DNA of 64,000 nucleotides, from the NCBI GenBank assembly GCA_963848825.1, contig CAWKFA010000004.1, forward strand, positions 185,019 to 249,018. Direction: 5' to 3'. Each line of letters opens with the position of its first letter. Within the stretch, counting starts at the first letter, position 1. Source of the DNA: CAVVSQ01 sp963848825 (lineage in GTDB: Bacteria; Planctomycetota; Planctomycetia; Gemmatales; Gemmataceae). The notes beneath the pieces were generated by a model. That model did no database searches. It was not told the origin of the DNA and saw only the letters and a list, made by a program, of their open reading frames with translations. The translations under genes and the position numbers were made by a program. Below are positions 53,645 through 61,913 of this stretch, one piece after another.

Positions 53645-53738
53645 ATGCAGCCCATCGATGCCGACGCACCGACGTATCGAGCACGCACCTGCCCACGGTC
53701 TCCCTTCTGCCTACCATTATTGAATGGCTAACATTCTG
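53644..53738 (+). repeat. Leader-type repeat, copy 2 (5' region of the glycosyltransferase)
   Basis: Matches 51295-51392. It includes CGACGTATCGAGCACGCACC, CTTCTGCCTA and TTATTGAATGGC, so the repeat ends inside the first codons of the gene. Confidence 0.65.
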
Positions 53739-54977
53739 CTCATGCCGGTCGGCAGTCATGGCGACGTGCATCCGTTTGTGGCCTTGGGCCAGGCACTTCA
53801 GGCCCGGGGTCATGATGCAACTCTAATTACCAGTGCTTATTTTGAATCCCTTGCGAAGAAGGCCGGCCTGCCCTTTGTCGGCATCGGCACAGCGGCGGAT
53901 TTTCAGGCGTGCCTCGATCATCCCGATATGTGGCATCCGACGCGTGGTTTTCGCGCCATCGTTGACGGGGGCGTCTTGCCCTGGATGCGTACCGCCTACC
54001 AGCTCGTGGTGGATCGTTACGTTCCTGGCAAGACGGTGGTTGTCTCCTCGGCGCTGGGGTTTGGTCCGCGTATCGCCCACGAACACCTTGGCGTGCCGCT
54101 GGCCACGATTCATTTGCAGCCGTCGATGCTGTACAGCAAGCACTCACCGCCTCATTTATCGCCTAGCGTACTCCGGCCCTGGCTCTTCCCGCGCATAATC
54201 CGGCGGATGGCATTCTCGATCGGCTACCGGTTCGTGATCGACCCGGCCGTCGCACCGCAGACGAACGCCTTTCGAGCTGAACTGGGGCTCCCGCCGGTCC
54301 GCCACATCCTGGACCGTTGGATTCATTCACCGCAATGCGTGATTTGTTTATTTCCGGATTGGTTCGGACCGCCGCAGGCCGACTGGCCACCCAATGTCAT
54401 CCTGACAGGCTTCCCGCTCTACGACGAATCTGGCCTGGCTGATCTGCCTCATGATGTCGATGCCTTCCTCGGTACCGGCACGCCCCCCATCGTGTTCACA
54501 CCGGGTTCGGCCATGAAGCAGGGCCAAGCGTTTTTTGCCGCCGCCGTCGAGGCATGCTCGATGTCAGGTCGGCGCGGCATGCTCCTCACCCGCTTCCCCG
54601 AACAAGTGCCGTCGCCGTTACCCGAGGGCATCCGCCACTTCAATTATGTCCCGTTCAGCCAGGTGTTTCCGCGGGCAGCAGCGGTGGTACATCACGGCGG
54701 CATCGGCACGACGGCGCAGGCCCTGGCCGCCGGGGTGCCGCAACTCATCATGTACATGGCTCACGATCAGCCCGATAATGCCGCCCACGTCTTGCGCCTG
54801 GGTGTCGGCAGACCGATCTCGCCGAAAGCCTTCCGTGCGCCGACGGTAGCAAAAATGCTAGGCGAGTTGCTCGACTCACCGGAAGTTGCCAAGCGGTGCC
54901 GATCTGTCGCTGCGCTGTTCGATGGTGCCGATCCCCTTATGGAGGCGTGTCGTGCCATTGAGGCACTTATTCGATAG
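53724..54977 (+). CDS. UDP-glycosyltransferase-like protein (GT1/GT28 fold)
   Basis: Intact, 417 residues. It begins MANILLMPVGSHGDVHPFVA (the GSHGDVHP loop of MurG/UGT-like enzymes), has a GT-B fold N-domain (HDATLITSAYFESLAKKAGL), and a C-domain with the donor-site motifs VFTPGSAMKQGQAFF, FNYVPFSQVFPRAAAVVHHG, GGIGTTAQALAAGVPQLIMY and DQPDNAAHVLRLGVG. Relatives transfer sugars to sterols, lipids or natural products such as rhamnolipids and glycopeptides. The acceptor cannot be predicted here and no pathway genes are adjacent. Confidence 0.88.
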   Translation: MANILLMPVGSHGDVHPFVALGQALQARGHDATLITSAYFESLAKKAGLPFVGIGTAADFQACLDHPDMWHPTRGFRAIVDGGVLPWMRTAYQLVVDRYVPGKTVVVSSALGFGPRIAHEHLGVPLATIHLQPSMLYSKHSPPHLSPSVLRPWLFPRIIRRMAFSIGYRFVIDPAVAPQTNAFRAELGLPPVRHILDRWIHSPQCVICLFPDWFGPPQADWPPNVILTGFPLYDESGLADLPHDVDAFLGTGTPPIVFTPGSAMKQGQAFFAAAVEACSMSGRRGMLLTRFPEQVPSPLPEGIRHFNYVPFSQVFPRAAAVVHHGGIGTTAQALAAGVPQLIMYMAHDQPDNAAHVLRLGVGRPISPKAFRAPTVAKMLGELLDSPEVAKRCRSVAALFDGADPLMEACRAIEALIR

Positions 54978-55043
54978 GCATACCAAGCCCGATATGGGTG
55001 CCGCTTCATCATTCCGCGCAACGCGAATGCGGTTGCTTGTATT

Positions 55044-55258
55044 TTTACACCGAAGGTGTTACATCCCAAAGCCCAGCGTCGCGATAGCGCACGCTGGGTT
55101 CCCAGCCTGCGACCTCATTTTTACACCGAAGCTGTGACATCACCGCCTGCTCGACACGGTGATCTAACCCCTGCGGGGTATGGGGTGGCTCCGCTGACGA
55201 CTCCCCAGGGTGCGCGACGCGACCCTGGGCTTTGGGATATAACACCTTTGGTGTAAAC
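55044..55258. repeat. MITE-like element with long terminal inverted repeats
   Basis: The left arm TTTACACCGAAGGTGTTACA then TCCCAAAGCCCAG and the right-arm complement TTTACACCAAAGGTGTTATA then TCCCAAAGCCCAG are nearly identical over about 40 bases. A partial third copy (TTTTTACACCGAAGCTGTGA) lies at 55128-55147. The 215-bp unit encodes nothing and fills the gap between the glycosyltransferase and the next gene, so it could fold into a strong hairpin in transcripts. Confidence 0.75.
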
Positions 55259-55301
55259 ACTGTCGCACGTGCGCTTGCGTTTTTCCTCCAAGAGGTGTCT
55301 T

Positions 55302-56272
55302 GTGGCAACCGATGGTCAGGAAAAGAGAAGCCGCAGGGTGAAAATCTTCGTAGCGATCATGTTGCTCGCATTGGGCGGAATGCTGGTTGCGATCGTACCC
55401 ACTTTGTTCTTGGCCGTCCGCGAAAATAGCAATCGCCTCCAGTGCACCAACAATTTGAAAGTAATTGGGCTGGGTTGCCACAACTTTGAAGGTGTTTTCA
55501 AACGCCTGCCGCCGCTATACGGTGGTTTCGAAGGGAATGTCCGCAACTCGCAAAAATTTGCCAACGTTTGGGGATGCACTCATCTGTTTCTTCCACCTTA
55601 CATAACACAGGATAGCCTATATCATCCCATCCCGGTCCGTGTTAATGGAGGGCCTAATGTTGTTGTGCCAGAGATTACAAAAGTGATTTCAGAATACGTC
55701 TGCCCCGCGGATCCAAGCATGCGCGACGGCATCGTCATCGGAGGGACGTTCGCGGGCACCAGTTACGCGGCCAACGCCCAGGTATTCGCGCCTCTCCAGG
55801 GGGAACAACTCAGTTCGCTTCCGAATGGCAAAGACGGCGCCATGTGGCCGCCCGACGTGGCCAATTTCACTGACCGGGCGCAGCAATCAACCGCATTTTA
55901 GACAGCGCCTCCAATACCATCCTTTTCACCCACACTTATGCCCTCTGCGGGTCGGCGAACCAGGGCGCCGCCTGGGGCTATGGCGCCGGCATTGGCAACT
56001 TGCCCTCTGCGGTGCACACTTTTCAACCCTGGTCGCGGGCATCCTACCTCAAGCAAACTTACATGACTGCGCCCGGCGCCGCTCCCTTTCAGATTCAGCC
56101 GGATCCTTACGACCAAAAATGCGTCCTGACTGACCCCGCCTCGCCCCATCCGGGAAAAATGGTCGTTTTACTTGCTGACGGTTCCGTTCGCGAGTTCGCG
56201 CCAACCATATCAGCTGAAGCGTGGAACGATGTCTGCTTGCCCAACAACGCGGAAACCTCGTCAGATTGGTAA
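55302..56272 (+). CDS. DUF1559 protein, frameshifted
   Basis: GTG 55302 with AGAGGTG upstream gives MATDGQEKRSRR then one hydrophobic helix (VKIFVAIMLLALGGMLVAIV), NRLQCTNNLKVIGLGCHNFE and GVFKRLPPLYGGFEG, all typical of DUF1559. The usual RRGFTLIEL prepilin cleavage motif is missing. The frame leaves phase near 55880 (DRAQQSTAF) and continues as NTILFTHTYALCGSANQGAA, FQPWSRASYLKQTYMTAPGA, ending ETSSDW at 56272. It closely resembles the intact paralogue at 57219, about 950 bases downstream, so the pair is a tandem duplication. DUF1559 proteins are planctomycete pseudopilin-like surface proteins, numerous per genome, of unknown role. Confidence 0.8.
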
Positions 56273-56363
56273 GAGCGTTTGAAGAAAAAGGGGGCCGGCC
56301 CGGCGTTGGATTTGGTTGAGGGTCGGTGGAAATCTGCGGATTCTCGCCAGCGTCACAAGGTTT

Positions 56364-56921
56364 TTATTTCCAAAACCGCCACCATGGTTTTACAGTTTGC
56401 CGCTGGTCTTTACCCTTTATTTCTTTGGTGCCTGTCGTCAACCAGCTTGGCAAGGAGGATTGCCGAGACCAATCTGCTTCCTCCGTTCCATTTGCTTCCT
56501 CCGTTTCATCTACCTGAGTGAATACTGGATAAGTACAGGCGATATTAATGAGCTTTGATCCATTATTGAGAAGTTTGTTAATCGCCTGAAACTCCGCGCT
56601 GCGAGCGGCCACCGCTAAGATTTCGTCCTTACCAAGGCCGCTCTGTGCCACTTCGAGGGCGGCAGCAAATTCGGGCACATCCGCAAGCTCGCGTGGTGGC
56701 CCCAGTACGCCGCTTGACTGTATGCGGCGATAGGTGGATGTAAGTCTAACGCCTGTCCCCTGGAACAGAATAAAACAAAATGCGATCGGCATGAATTCGA
56801 CGAGTCGTCGGGCCAACGTGGGGCTGAAGTTTGATCTGACAAGCGCTGCGGTTAAGGTCGCATTATCGGCGTTGGTGTGGTCTCGAAAAACGCTAACGGC
56901 CCTTAAAACAGCTAATCGCAT
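56364..56921 (-). CDS. Hypothetical protein
   Basis: 185 residues, MRLAVLRAVSVFRDHTNADN then ATLTAALVRSNFSPTLARRL, IAFCFILFQGTGVRLTSTYR and a basic, Trp-rich end (TVKPWWRFWK). No family is recognised. One weakly hydrophobic segment (VEFMPIAFCFILF) is too short for a confident membrane helix. It runs opposite to both DUF1559 neighbours. The region 56922-57218 upstream of it shows no gene. Confidence 0.45.
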   Translation of the reverse strand: MRLAVLRAVSVFRDHTNADNATLTAALVRSNFSPTLARRLVEFMPIAFCFILFQGTGVRLTSTYRRIQSSGVLGPPRELADVPEFAAALEVAQSGLGKDEILAVAARSAEFQAINKLLNNGSKLINIACTYPVFTQVDETEEANGTEEADWSRQSSLPSWLTTGTKEIKGKDQRQTVKPWWRFWK

Positions 56922-57218
56922 TGGATCGCTCGTTGAGTTTCCCTAGCCCTTCTTGCCGTTCTCCTTTGTTCGCCGCTGGTGCGATGATTTGTCATTCGCC
57001 TCAAATCAGCCGGCACGCTGGACTGCTTAACGCGGTTCATCAAGTGAATATAGTCTGGCGATAGTACGAATTCCACGAATCTTCCGAACTGCAGGGTTGC
57101 GCCGGCGTCGGTCCCCAGCGGCCGCATGGCTTTTTGGGTGAATTTGCTTCGGAGTCAAAAGATGTTTCCCAGCCCCTATAATAGTGCCCAAGCAACTTAA
57201 ATCTCGAAGGAGTGTTCC

Positions 57219-58238
57219 ATGACCACTGCTTGTCGGCCAATCCGTCGCCGTGGCTTCAGCGCGGTCGAGGTCTTGGTCGTGCTCGGCATCGTTATTATGG
57301 CCGTGGCGCCTGTGCCGCCGTTGCTGCAAAAGCTGGACGATGCGGCGGCCCGGCAAGTATGCACGAACAATCTGAAACAGATTGGCCTGGCCTGCCACTA
57401 TTTTGAAGGCGTCTTCAAGCGCTTGCCGCCCCTGTACGGCGGTTTCGACGGAGTGGCGGCACGCAACTCCCAGAAATTCGCCAATGTGTGGGGATCAAGC
57501 CACGTTTTTTTACTTCCCTACCTGGAGCAAGATACCCTTTACAAAAGTCTGTGCGATAACGCCATCCCCACCAACGTGGATCCAAGCGTAAACGGCAGCC
57601 CGGGGAATACCGAAGCGGTTTCTGTTTATGTTTGTCCAACGGACCCGAGCATGAAGGGCGGCATCGTCAGCGGTGGCAAGCTCGGCGGTGCCAGCTATGC
57701 GGCCAATGCACAAGTCTTCGCGCCCCTGACCAATGAGGGCCTCGACGGCGGCCAGATGCAGCCAGCCAATGTCAACAATTTCACTGATCGGGGCAGCGCA
57801 ATCTCGCACATGTTCGACGGCAGTAGCAATACCATCTTGTTTATCCACACCTACGCCCTGTGCGGGTCCAAGAACCAGGGTTCGGCATGGGGCTATCGCG
57901 CCGGCGTGGGCAAGGCGCCGGCCGAACTCGATACTTTTCAGCCCTGGTCGCGGGCCTCCTATCTCAAACAAACCTACATGGCCCTTCCAGGCGCCAGGCC
58001 CTTTCAGGTTCAACCCGACCCCTACGATCAAAAATGCGTGCTCACGGATCCCGCCACGCCGCATGCCGACGTAATGATCGTCCTGCTCGGCGACACCTCA
58101 GTTAAAGGAGTAGCGCCCACCATTTCCTCAGGAACGTGGAATATGGCTTGCATGCCTAACGACGGGAATGCATTAGGGGAAGACTGGAGAAAGGTTTTAC
58201 AGGACCTTCGCCCAAATTTTCACGAATTCGGCAATTAG
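57219..58238 (+). CDS. DUF1559 protein with prepilin-like N-terminus, intact
   Basis: 339 residues; AAGGAG is placed well before ATG 57219. MTTACRPIRRRGFSAVEVLV resembles a type IV prepilin leader (G/F cleavage, E at +5, hydrophobic helix VLVVLGIVIMAVAPV). The family core follows: QVCTNNLKQIGLACHYFEGV, RNSQKFANVWGSSHVFLLPY, VYVCPTDPSMKGGIVSGGKL, SAISHMFDGSSNTILFIHTY, and the C-terminal GDTSVKGVAPTISSGTWNMA. Such proteins are processed by prepilin peptidase and are thought to assemble at the surface through type II/IV-like machinery. That is family knowledge and is not shown here. Confidence 0.9.
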   Translation: MTTACRPIRRRGFSAVEVLVVLGIVIMAVAPVPPLLQKLDDAAARQVCTNNLKQIGLACHYFEGVFKRLPPLYGGFDGVAARNSQKFANVWGSSHVFLLPYLEQDTLYKSLCDNAIPTNVDPSVNGSPGNTEAVSVYVCPTDPSMKGGIVSGGKLGGASYAANAQVFAPLTNEGLDGGQMQPANVNNFTDRGSAISHMFDGSSNTILFIHTYALCGSKNQGSAWGYRAGVGKAPAELDTFQPWSRASYLKQTYMALPGARPFQVQPDPYDQKCVLTDPATPHADVMIVLLGDTSVKGVAPTISSGTWNMACMPNDGNALGEDWRKVLQDLRPNFHEFGN

Positions 58239-58262
58239 GGATGATCTCGACGGAGTACCGGC

Positions 58263-59415
58263 ATGGATGAAGCGCGGCCGCTTAGAATTGGCATCACCTG
58301 TTACCCGTCGGTCGGCGGCAGCGGCATCCTGGCGACCGCCCTCGGGCAAGAACTGGCGCAGCGCGGACATGAGGTGCACTTCATCAGCTATGAGCGGCCT
58401 TTTCGTTTGCCGGCCGACGCGCCGCGTCTGTTCTACCATCCCGTGACGATCAATGTTTATGGGCTGTTCAAATACCCGGACTACACGCTGCCCCTGTCCG
58501 TGAAGATGGCGGAAGTTAGCCGGGCCTACAATCTCGACATTCTCCATGTGCATTATGCCGTCCCCCACGCGACGGCTGCGATCCTGGCGCACTCCATGCT
58601 GCCGCCCGGTGTCCAGCCACGTGTCATTACGACCCTCCACGGCACCGACACCACGCTCCTGGGCCACGACAAGGGTTATGGGCCCGCCATTCGTCATGCG
58701 CTCCTGCAATCCGACGCGATCACGACCGTGTCGGCCTTTCTCAAGGAGGAGACGCGAAAACTGTTCGCGATCGACCGGCCCATCGACGTCATACACAACT
58801 TTTTCGCGCCACGCACGCCGCGGCGTTCGCGTGCCGAGGTCCGTGCGGAGTTGGGCGTCGGCGCTGAGGTGCTGATTCTTCATTGCTCCAACCTTCGTCC
58901 CGTCAAGCGCATCGATTTGTTGCTCGACGCGGCTGAGCGCATCCAGGCCGCGCTCGTCGTTCAAGCTGGTCATTCTCGCGGGCGAGAGTTTTGCACCCTT
59001 CATCGAGGATGCGCCACCGTGGCCTCGAGGGCAGCATCATCGTCCGCGATAAGGTCAACGACATCGAGGACTACTGGCAGGCCGCCGACCTCGGCTTTTT
59101 CACTTCCGAAACGGAGAGCTTTTGCCTGAGCATCCTGGAAGGGATGGTATTTGCTTGCCCGAGCGTATCGACGTCTGTCGGTGGCATCCCCGAAGTCGTT
59201 GAAAACGAAGTCACGGAGGCGCTGGTGCCGTTCGGCGATGCCGCGTCGCTGGCACGCGCAGTCACGACTCTTGTCCAGGACCCGGCGCACGGCGCGAACT
59301 GGGCCAGGCGGGGCAAAAAGACGCCCGCGCCCGCTTTTCCGCGGAGGTTATCGTGCCAAGGTATGAGGCGCTCTATCGGCGGGTGTGTAACGCTCCCGGG
59401 CGCGGGGCCGGATGA
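58263..59415 (+). CDS. bshA: N-acetyl-alpha-D-glucosaminyl L-malate synthase BshA, frameshifted
   Basis: GT4 glycosyltransferase. MDEARPLRIGITCYPSVGGS-GILAT, HEVHFISYERPFRLP, NVYGLFKYPDYTLPLSVKMA, LDILHVHYAVPHATAAILAH and ITTLHGTDTTLLGHDKGYGP fit BshA more closely than generic GT4. After about 58960 the frame changes twice (KLVILAGESFAPFIEDA, then GLEGSIIVRDKVNDIEDYWQ), giving SETESFCLSILEGMVFACPS (the EX7E-type donor site) and TSVGGIPEVVENEVTEALV. A last change near 59310 leads to ARFSAEVIVPRYEALYRRVC, ending at TGA 59415. BshA makes GlcNAc-malate, the first step to bacillithiol. It starts 25 bases after the DUF1559 gene. bshB and bshC are not in the window. Confidence 0.8.
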
Positions 59416-59858
59416 GCAGGCGACCGCAACCCCTCTTCGCGGCTGCTGCTACAACATCCCGGCCCTTTTTATGGTCAGCACCAAATGGCTGGAAAATACC
59501 GCCTTGCGCTCGCTCGTCGCCGTTTTTCCGTTCTCTTTAATAGGCAGTCGTTTTTTACACTGGCTGATTTGGAATGCCACGTGTTTACCGTGGTGCCGAA
59601 CACATTAGGCAAACAGCTTCTCGTTACCGAGGACAAGCGGGCGCGGACTTATGTTCTAAACGCAAACCCTTCCCAAGCCACGCATCCTAACTTTTTTCAC
59701 TTAATACGAGCATATTAATCCGGACGGCATGTTTTTCGCTTATATGAAGATTTGGATGCAGAGAAGTTCAAACCATAAATCCCATGAGGGATGGAGGATA
59801 GATAAATGCATGGTTTCGCGGCGCTCCGAAGTCGTCAAAAACGCGCATCAAACTTTCG
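59416..59858. other. Intergenic region, nothing recognised
   Basis: About 440 bases. The plus strand has short frames without recognisable motif. The last about 50 bases (GATAGATAAATGCATGG...) may carry the true start of the following protein in another phase. Confidence 0.4.
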
Positions 59859-60691
59859 GTGGAAAGTCTCGAAGACCGAGAAGTCCTGAGCACATTACTG
59901 AGCCTGAATTTGCTTCGCTCACTTGTCTCGCCGGTTAACCAGCTCGTGGCGGACGTAGTGCAAACCGTGGACACTATATTGCCCACGAAACCCGCCGTCG
60001 CGCAAACCGCCGTTGCTCCTATGCCGGTCGCTGCTACGCCGACGCCGTCCACTGTGCCTGTCAGCCCGGCCGCTAATAATGTAAGTCCGGTCACGGACGT
60101 GCTTCAAGTCGTATCTAACATCCTGCCGCTTGACTTGGTCGCTACCGCACCGTCGCCACCCGTATCGAGCCCACCAAACACCGCACCCACTCCGACTGAC
60201 ACGGCGACGCCGCCGCCTGCGGTAGCCGTGGAGATCCCTACCCAAATCGAGATCATAACCCCGCCGGAGACGGCGCCGATCACGATGCCAGCGAGCAGCC
60301 AGAACAACTCGGCGCCTATGCCGACTACAGCGCCGGCGAGCACCCAGGACAACTCGGCACCCATAGTAGTCGAGCAAGAAACGGCCACAACGCCAATATC
60401 GACAAGCGCACCGATGGACACGTCGACGCCACAGGCAAGTACCTCTGTTCACGTTCAGCCTGGCATCACCGATTCGTCCCCGCCGAACAGTAACGGCACC
60501 GAGATCGCTGGTCCCGCGCGGCCCAAAGCGGGGAAACCACGTCGCCGGCCGTAAGTGAAAACGGTTCCAGTGCCTCGCCCGGGGCAGGATTCAGTAACGG
60601 GCAGAATGGCGGCAGTTTTGCGGGCAGTGGATCGACGGGGGTATTTAATGCTCCGGAACCTGTCAATGTGTTCGGCGAGATTTTTGAATAA
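59859..60691 (+). CDS. Pro/Thr/Ala-rich exported protein, frameshifted
   Basis: The frame around GTG 59859 reads IKLSVESLEDREVLSTLLSL, the short form of the planctomycete export motif. It is open upstream to about 59810 without a clear ATG. Then comes a low-complexity, disordered Pro/Thr/Ser stretch (PTPTDTATPPPAVAVEIPTQ, APASTQDNSAPIVVEQETAT) with a partial 17-residue internal duplication (SSQNNSAPMPTTAPAS/STQDNSAPI). The first frame stops at 60554. A change near 60530 lets it continue as TSPAVSENGSSASPGAGFSN and end at EPVNVFGEIFE (60691). It is probably a surface or cell-wall linker protein. No domain is present. Confidence 0.6.
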
Positions 60692-60714
60692 CAACATCCA
60701 AAACTTCGGCCAGA

Positions 60715-61253
60715 ATGTTCGTTACCATTGGGCGACATCGGCGATATTCGCCCGCGTCGAATACTCTTTTGGCAAACCGCCTGAATGAGCCTATCCGAGC
60801 CATCAGCGATACGGATGCGTCGTTCTTGTTTCCGGCCGGCATCCAGCGTTCACGCAACCGAACCGGCCGTTTTTGTTCGCTGGGCTCGCGGCGGCGAGTG
60901 CATCCGGCACGCAGCGGAGCTTCAATAGCCCACCGCCTGCACCCTCCCGGGCCGCGGTAAACCTTGGCGATTCGTTCCCCCAAGTAGCGGGCCTGGTATC
61001 TGAGGCCATGCCCTTCGACCCTGCCGAATTGAATGCGGGTTTGGCCCTCTTTCTCGAAAGCTTTGACTCTGGCGCCAAAGAGGAACTTACCACCCCGGCC
61101 GCCACCGGATGGACTCCGTGGCTGGTGGCAGCCGCGATGGGCGCTGGAGCCTTTGAATTGAGTCGACAACAACTAGCCCCCGCACAGGTTTTGCTGCCAG
61201 CACTGGCCGGCGTCCGCGAGTCCCGGACGCGATACCCCGTAGACGCGGAATGA
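60715..61253 (+). CDS. Conserved planctomycete membrane protein, frameshifted
   Basis: The first frame begins MFVTIGRHRRYSPASNTLLA and NEPIRAISDTDASFLFPAGI. Near 60870 it changes to FAGLAAASASGTQRSFNSPP, then FPQVAGLVSEAMPFDPAELN, AGLALFLESFDSGAKEEL and the hydrophobic TGWTPWLVAAAMGAGAFELS-RQQ. Gemmataceae genomes have many proteins ending in this 'LxxFLxxLDxLxxEL...PWLxAAAxxxxAxExxRR' pattern, of unknown role. It lies between an exported protein and a sigma factor, all on the same strand. It could be the C-terminal part of the preceding protein in an undisrupted version. Confidence 0.5.
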
Positions 61254-61333
61254 TAATGTCTGCCCCGTCCGAGGTCCAGACGCCTTGACTCAACTAGCTG
61301 CTCGCGATGTAGTAATAGAGCCCCGACGGGCAT

Positions 61334-61910
61334 TTGCCCATGAACAGCACTCCTTTGGATGCCCTGTTAACTAAATTATGCAGCGGCGACGATGAGGCCG
61401 CCTCGCAAGTCTTCAAGCAGTATGAGCCCTATCTCCGCAAAGTTGTTCGCCGTTTGCTGCCCGAGCGACTACGTAGTAAATTCGATTCCGTCGATATCGT
61501 GCAATCCGTCTGGACGGACGTCCTCCAAGGGTTCCGTGAAGCGGGCTACCGTTTCGCGAACGCCAATCAACTCGCGCGTTTTTGGTCGCGTCGGCTCGAA
61601 ACCGTTTCATCGACCGCTTTCGTCAGCAGGACAAGTGGGCGGGAGAGAGGAAAATGTCGGGCCGCTCGCTATGGAGCAAGTCCCCGCTTCAATCCAACCT
61701 TCGCCCAGCGCCGACATGAGAGCGGATGATCTTTGGCAGCAGATTTCGGCCCTATGTCCGCCGGAATATCGTCCTGTCTTGCTGCTTAAACATCAAGGCA
61801 TGGCGATCGAAGACATCGCAAGACGAACCAATTTACATCCGGGAAGTATAAGGCGGATCTTGCGTAACCTGGCTAGCCAGATTTCAGTCACAGGGCCGTC
61901 CACCAAATAG
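61334..61910 (+). CDS. ECF RNA polymerase sigma factor, frameshifted
   Basis: Region 2: STPLDALLTKLCSGDDEAAS, QVFKQYEPYLRKVVRRLLPE, SKFDSVDIVQSVWTDVLQGF. Two frame changes near 61580 and 61650 are needed: LVASARNRFIDRFRQQDKWA in the second frame, and region 4 DLWQQISALCPPEYRPVLLL then GMAIEDIARRTNLHPGSIRR in the third. About 192 residues, the planctomycete ECF type usually adjacent to a Ser/Thr kinase gene, as here. The kinase ATG is 3 bases after the stop, so they form an operon. The kinase may modulate the sigma factor. Confidence 0.8.
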
Positions 61911-61913
61911 CTT

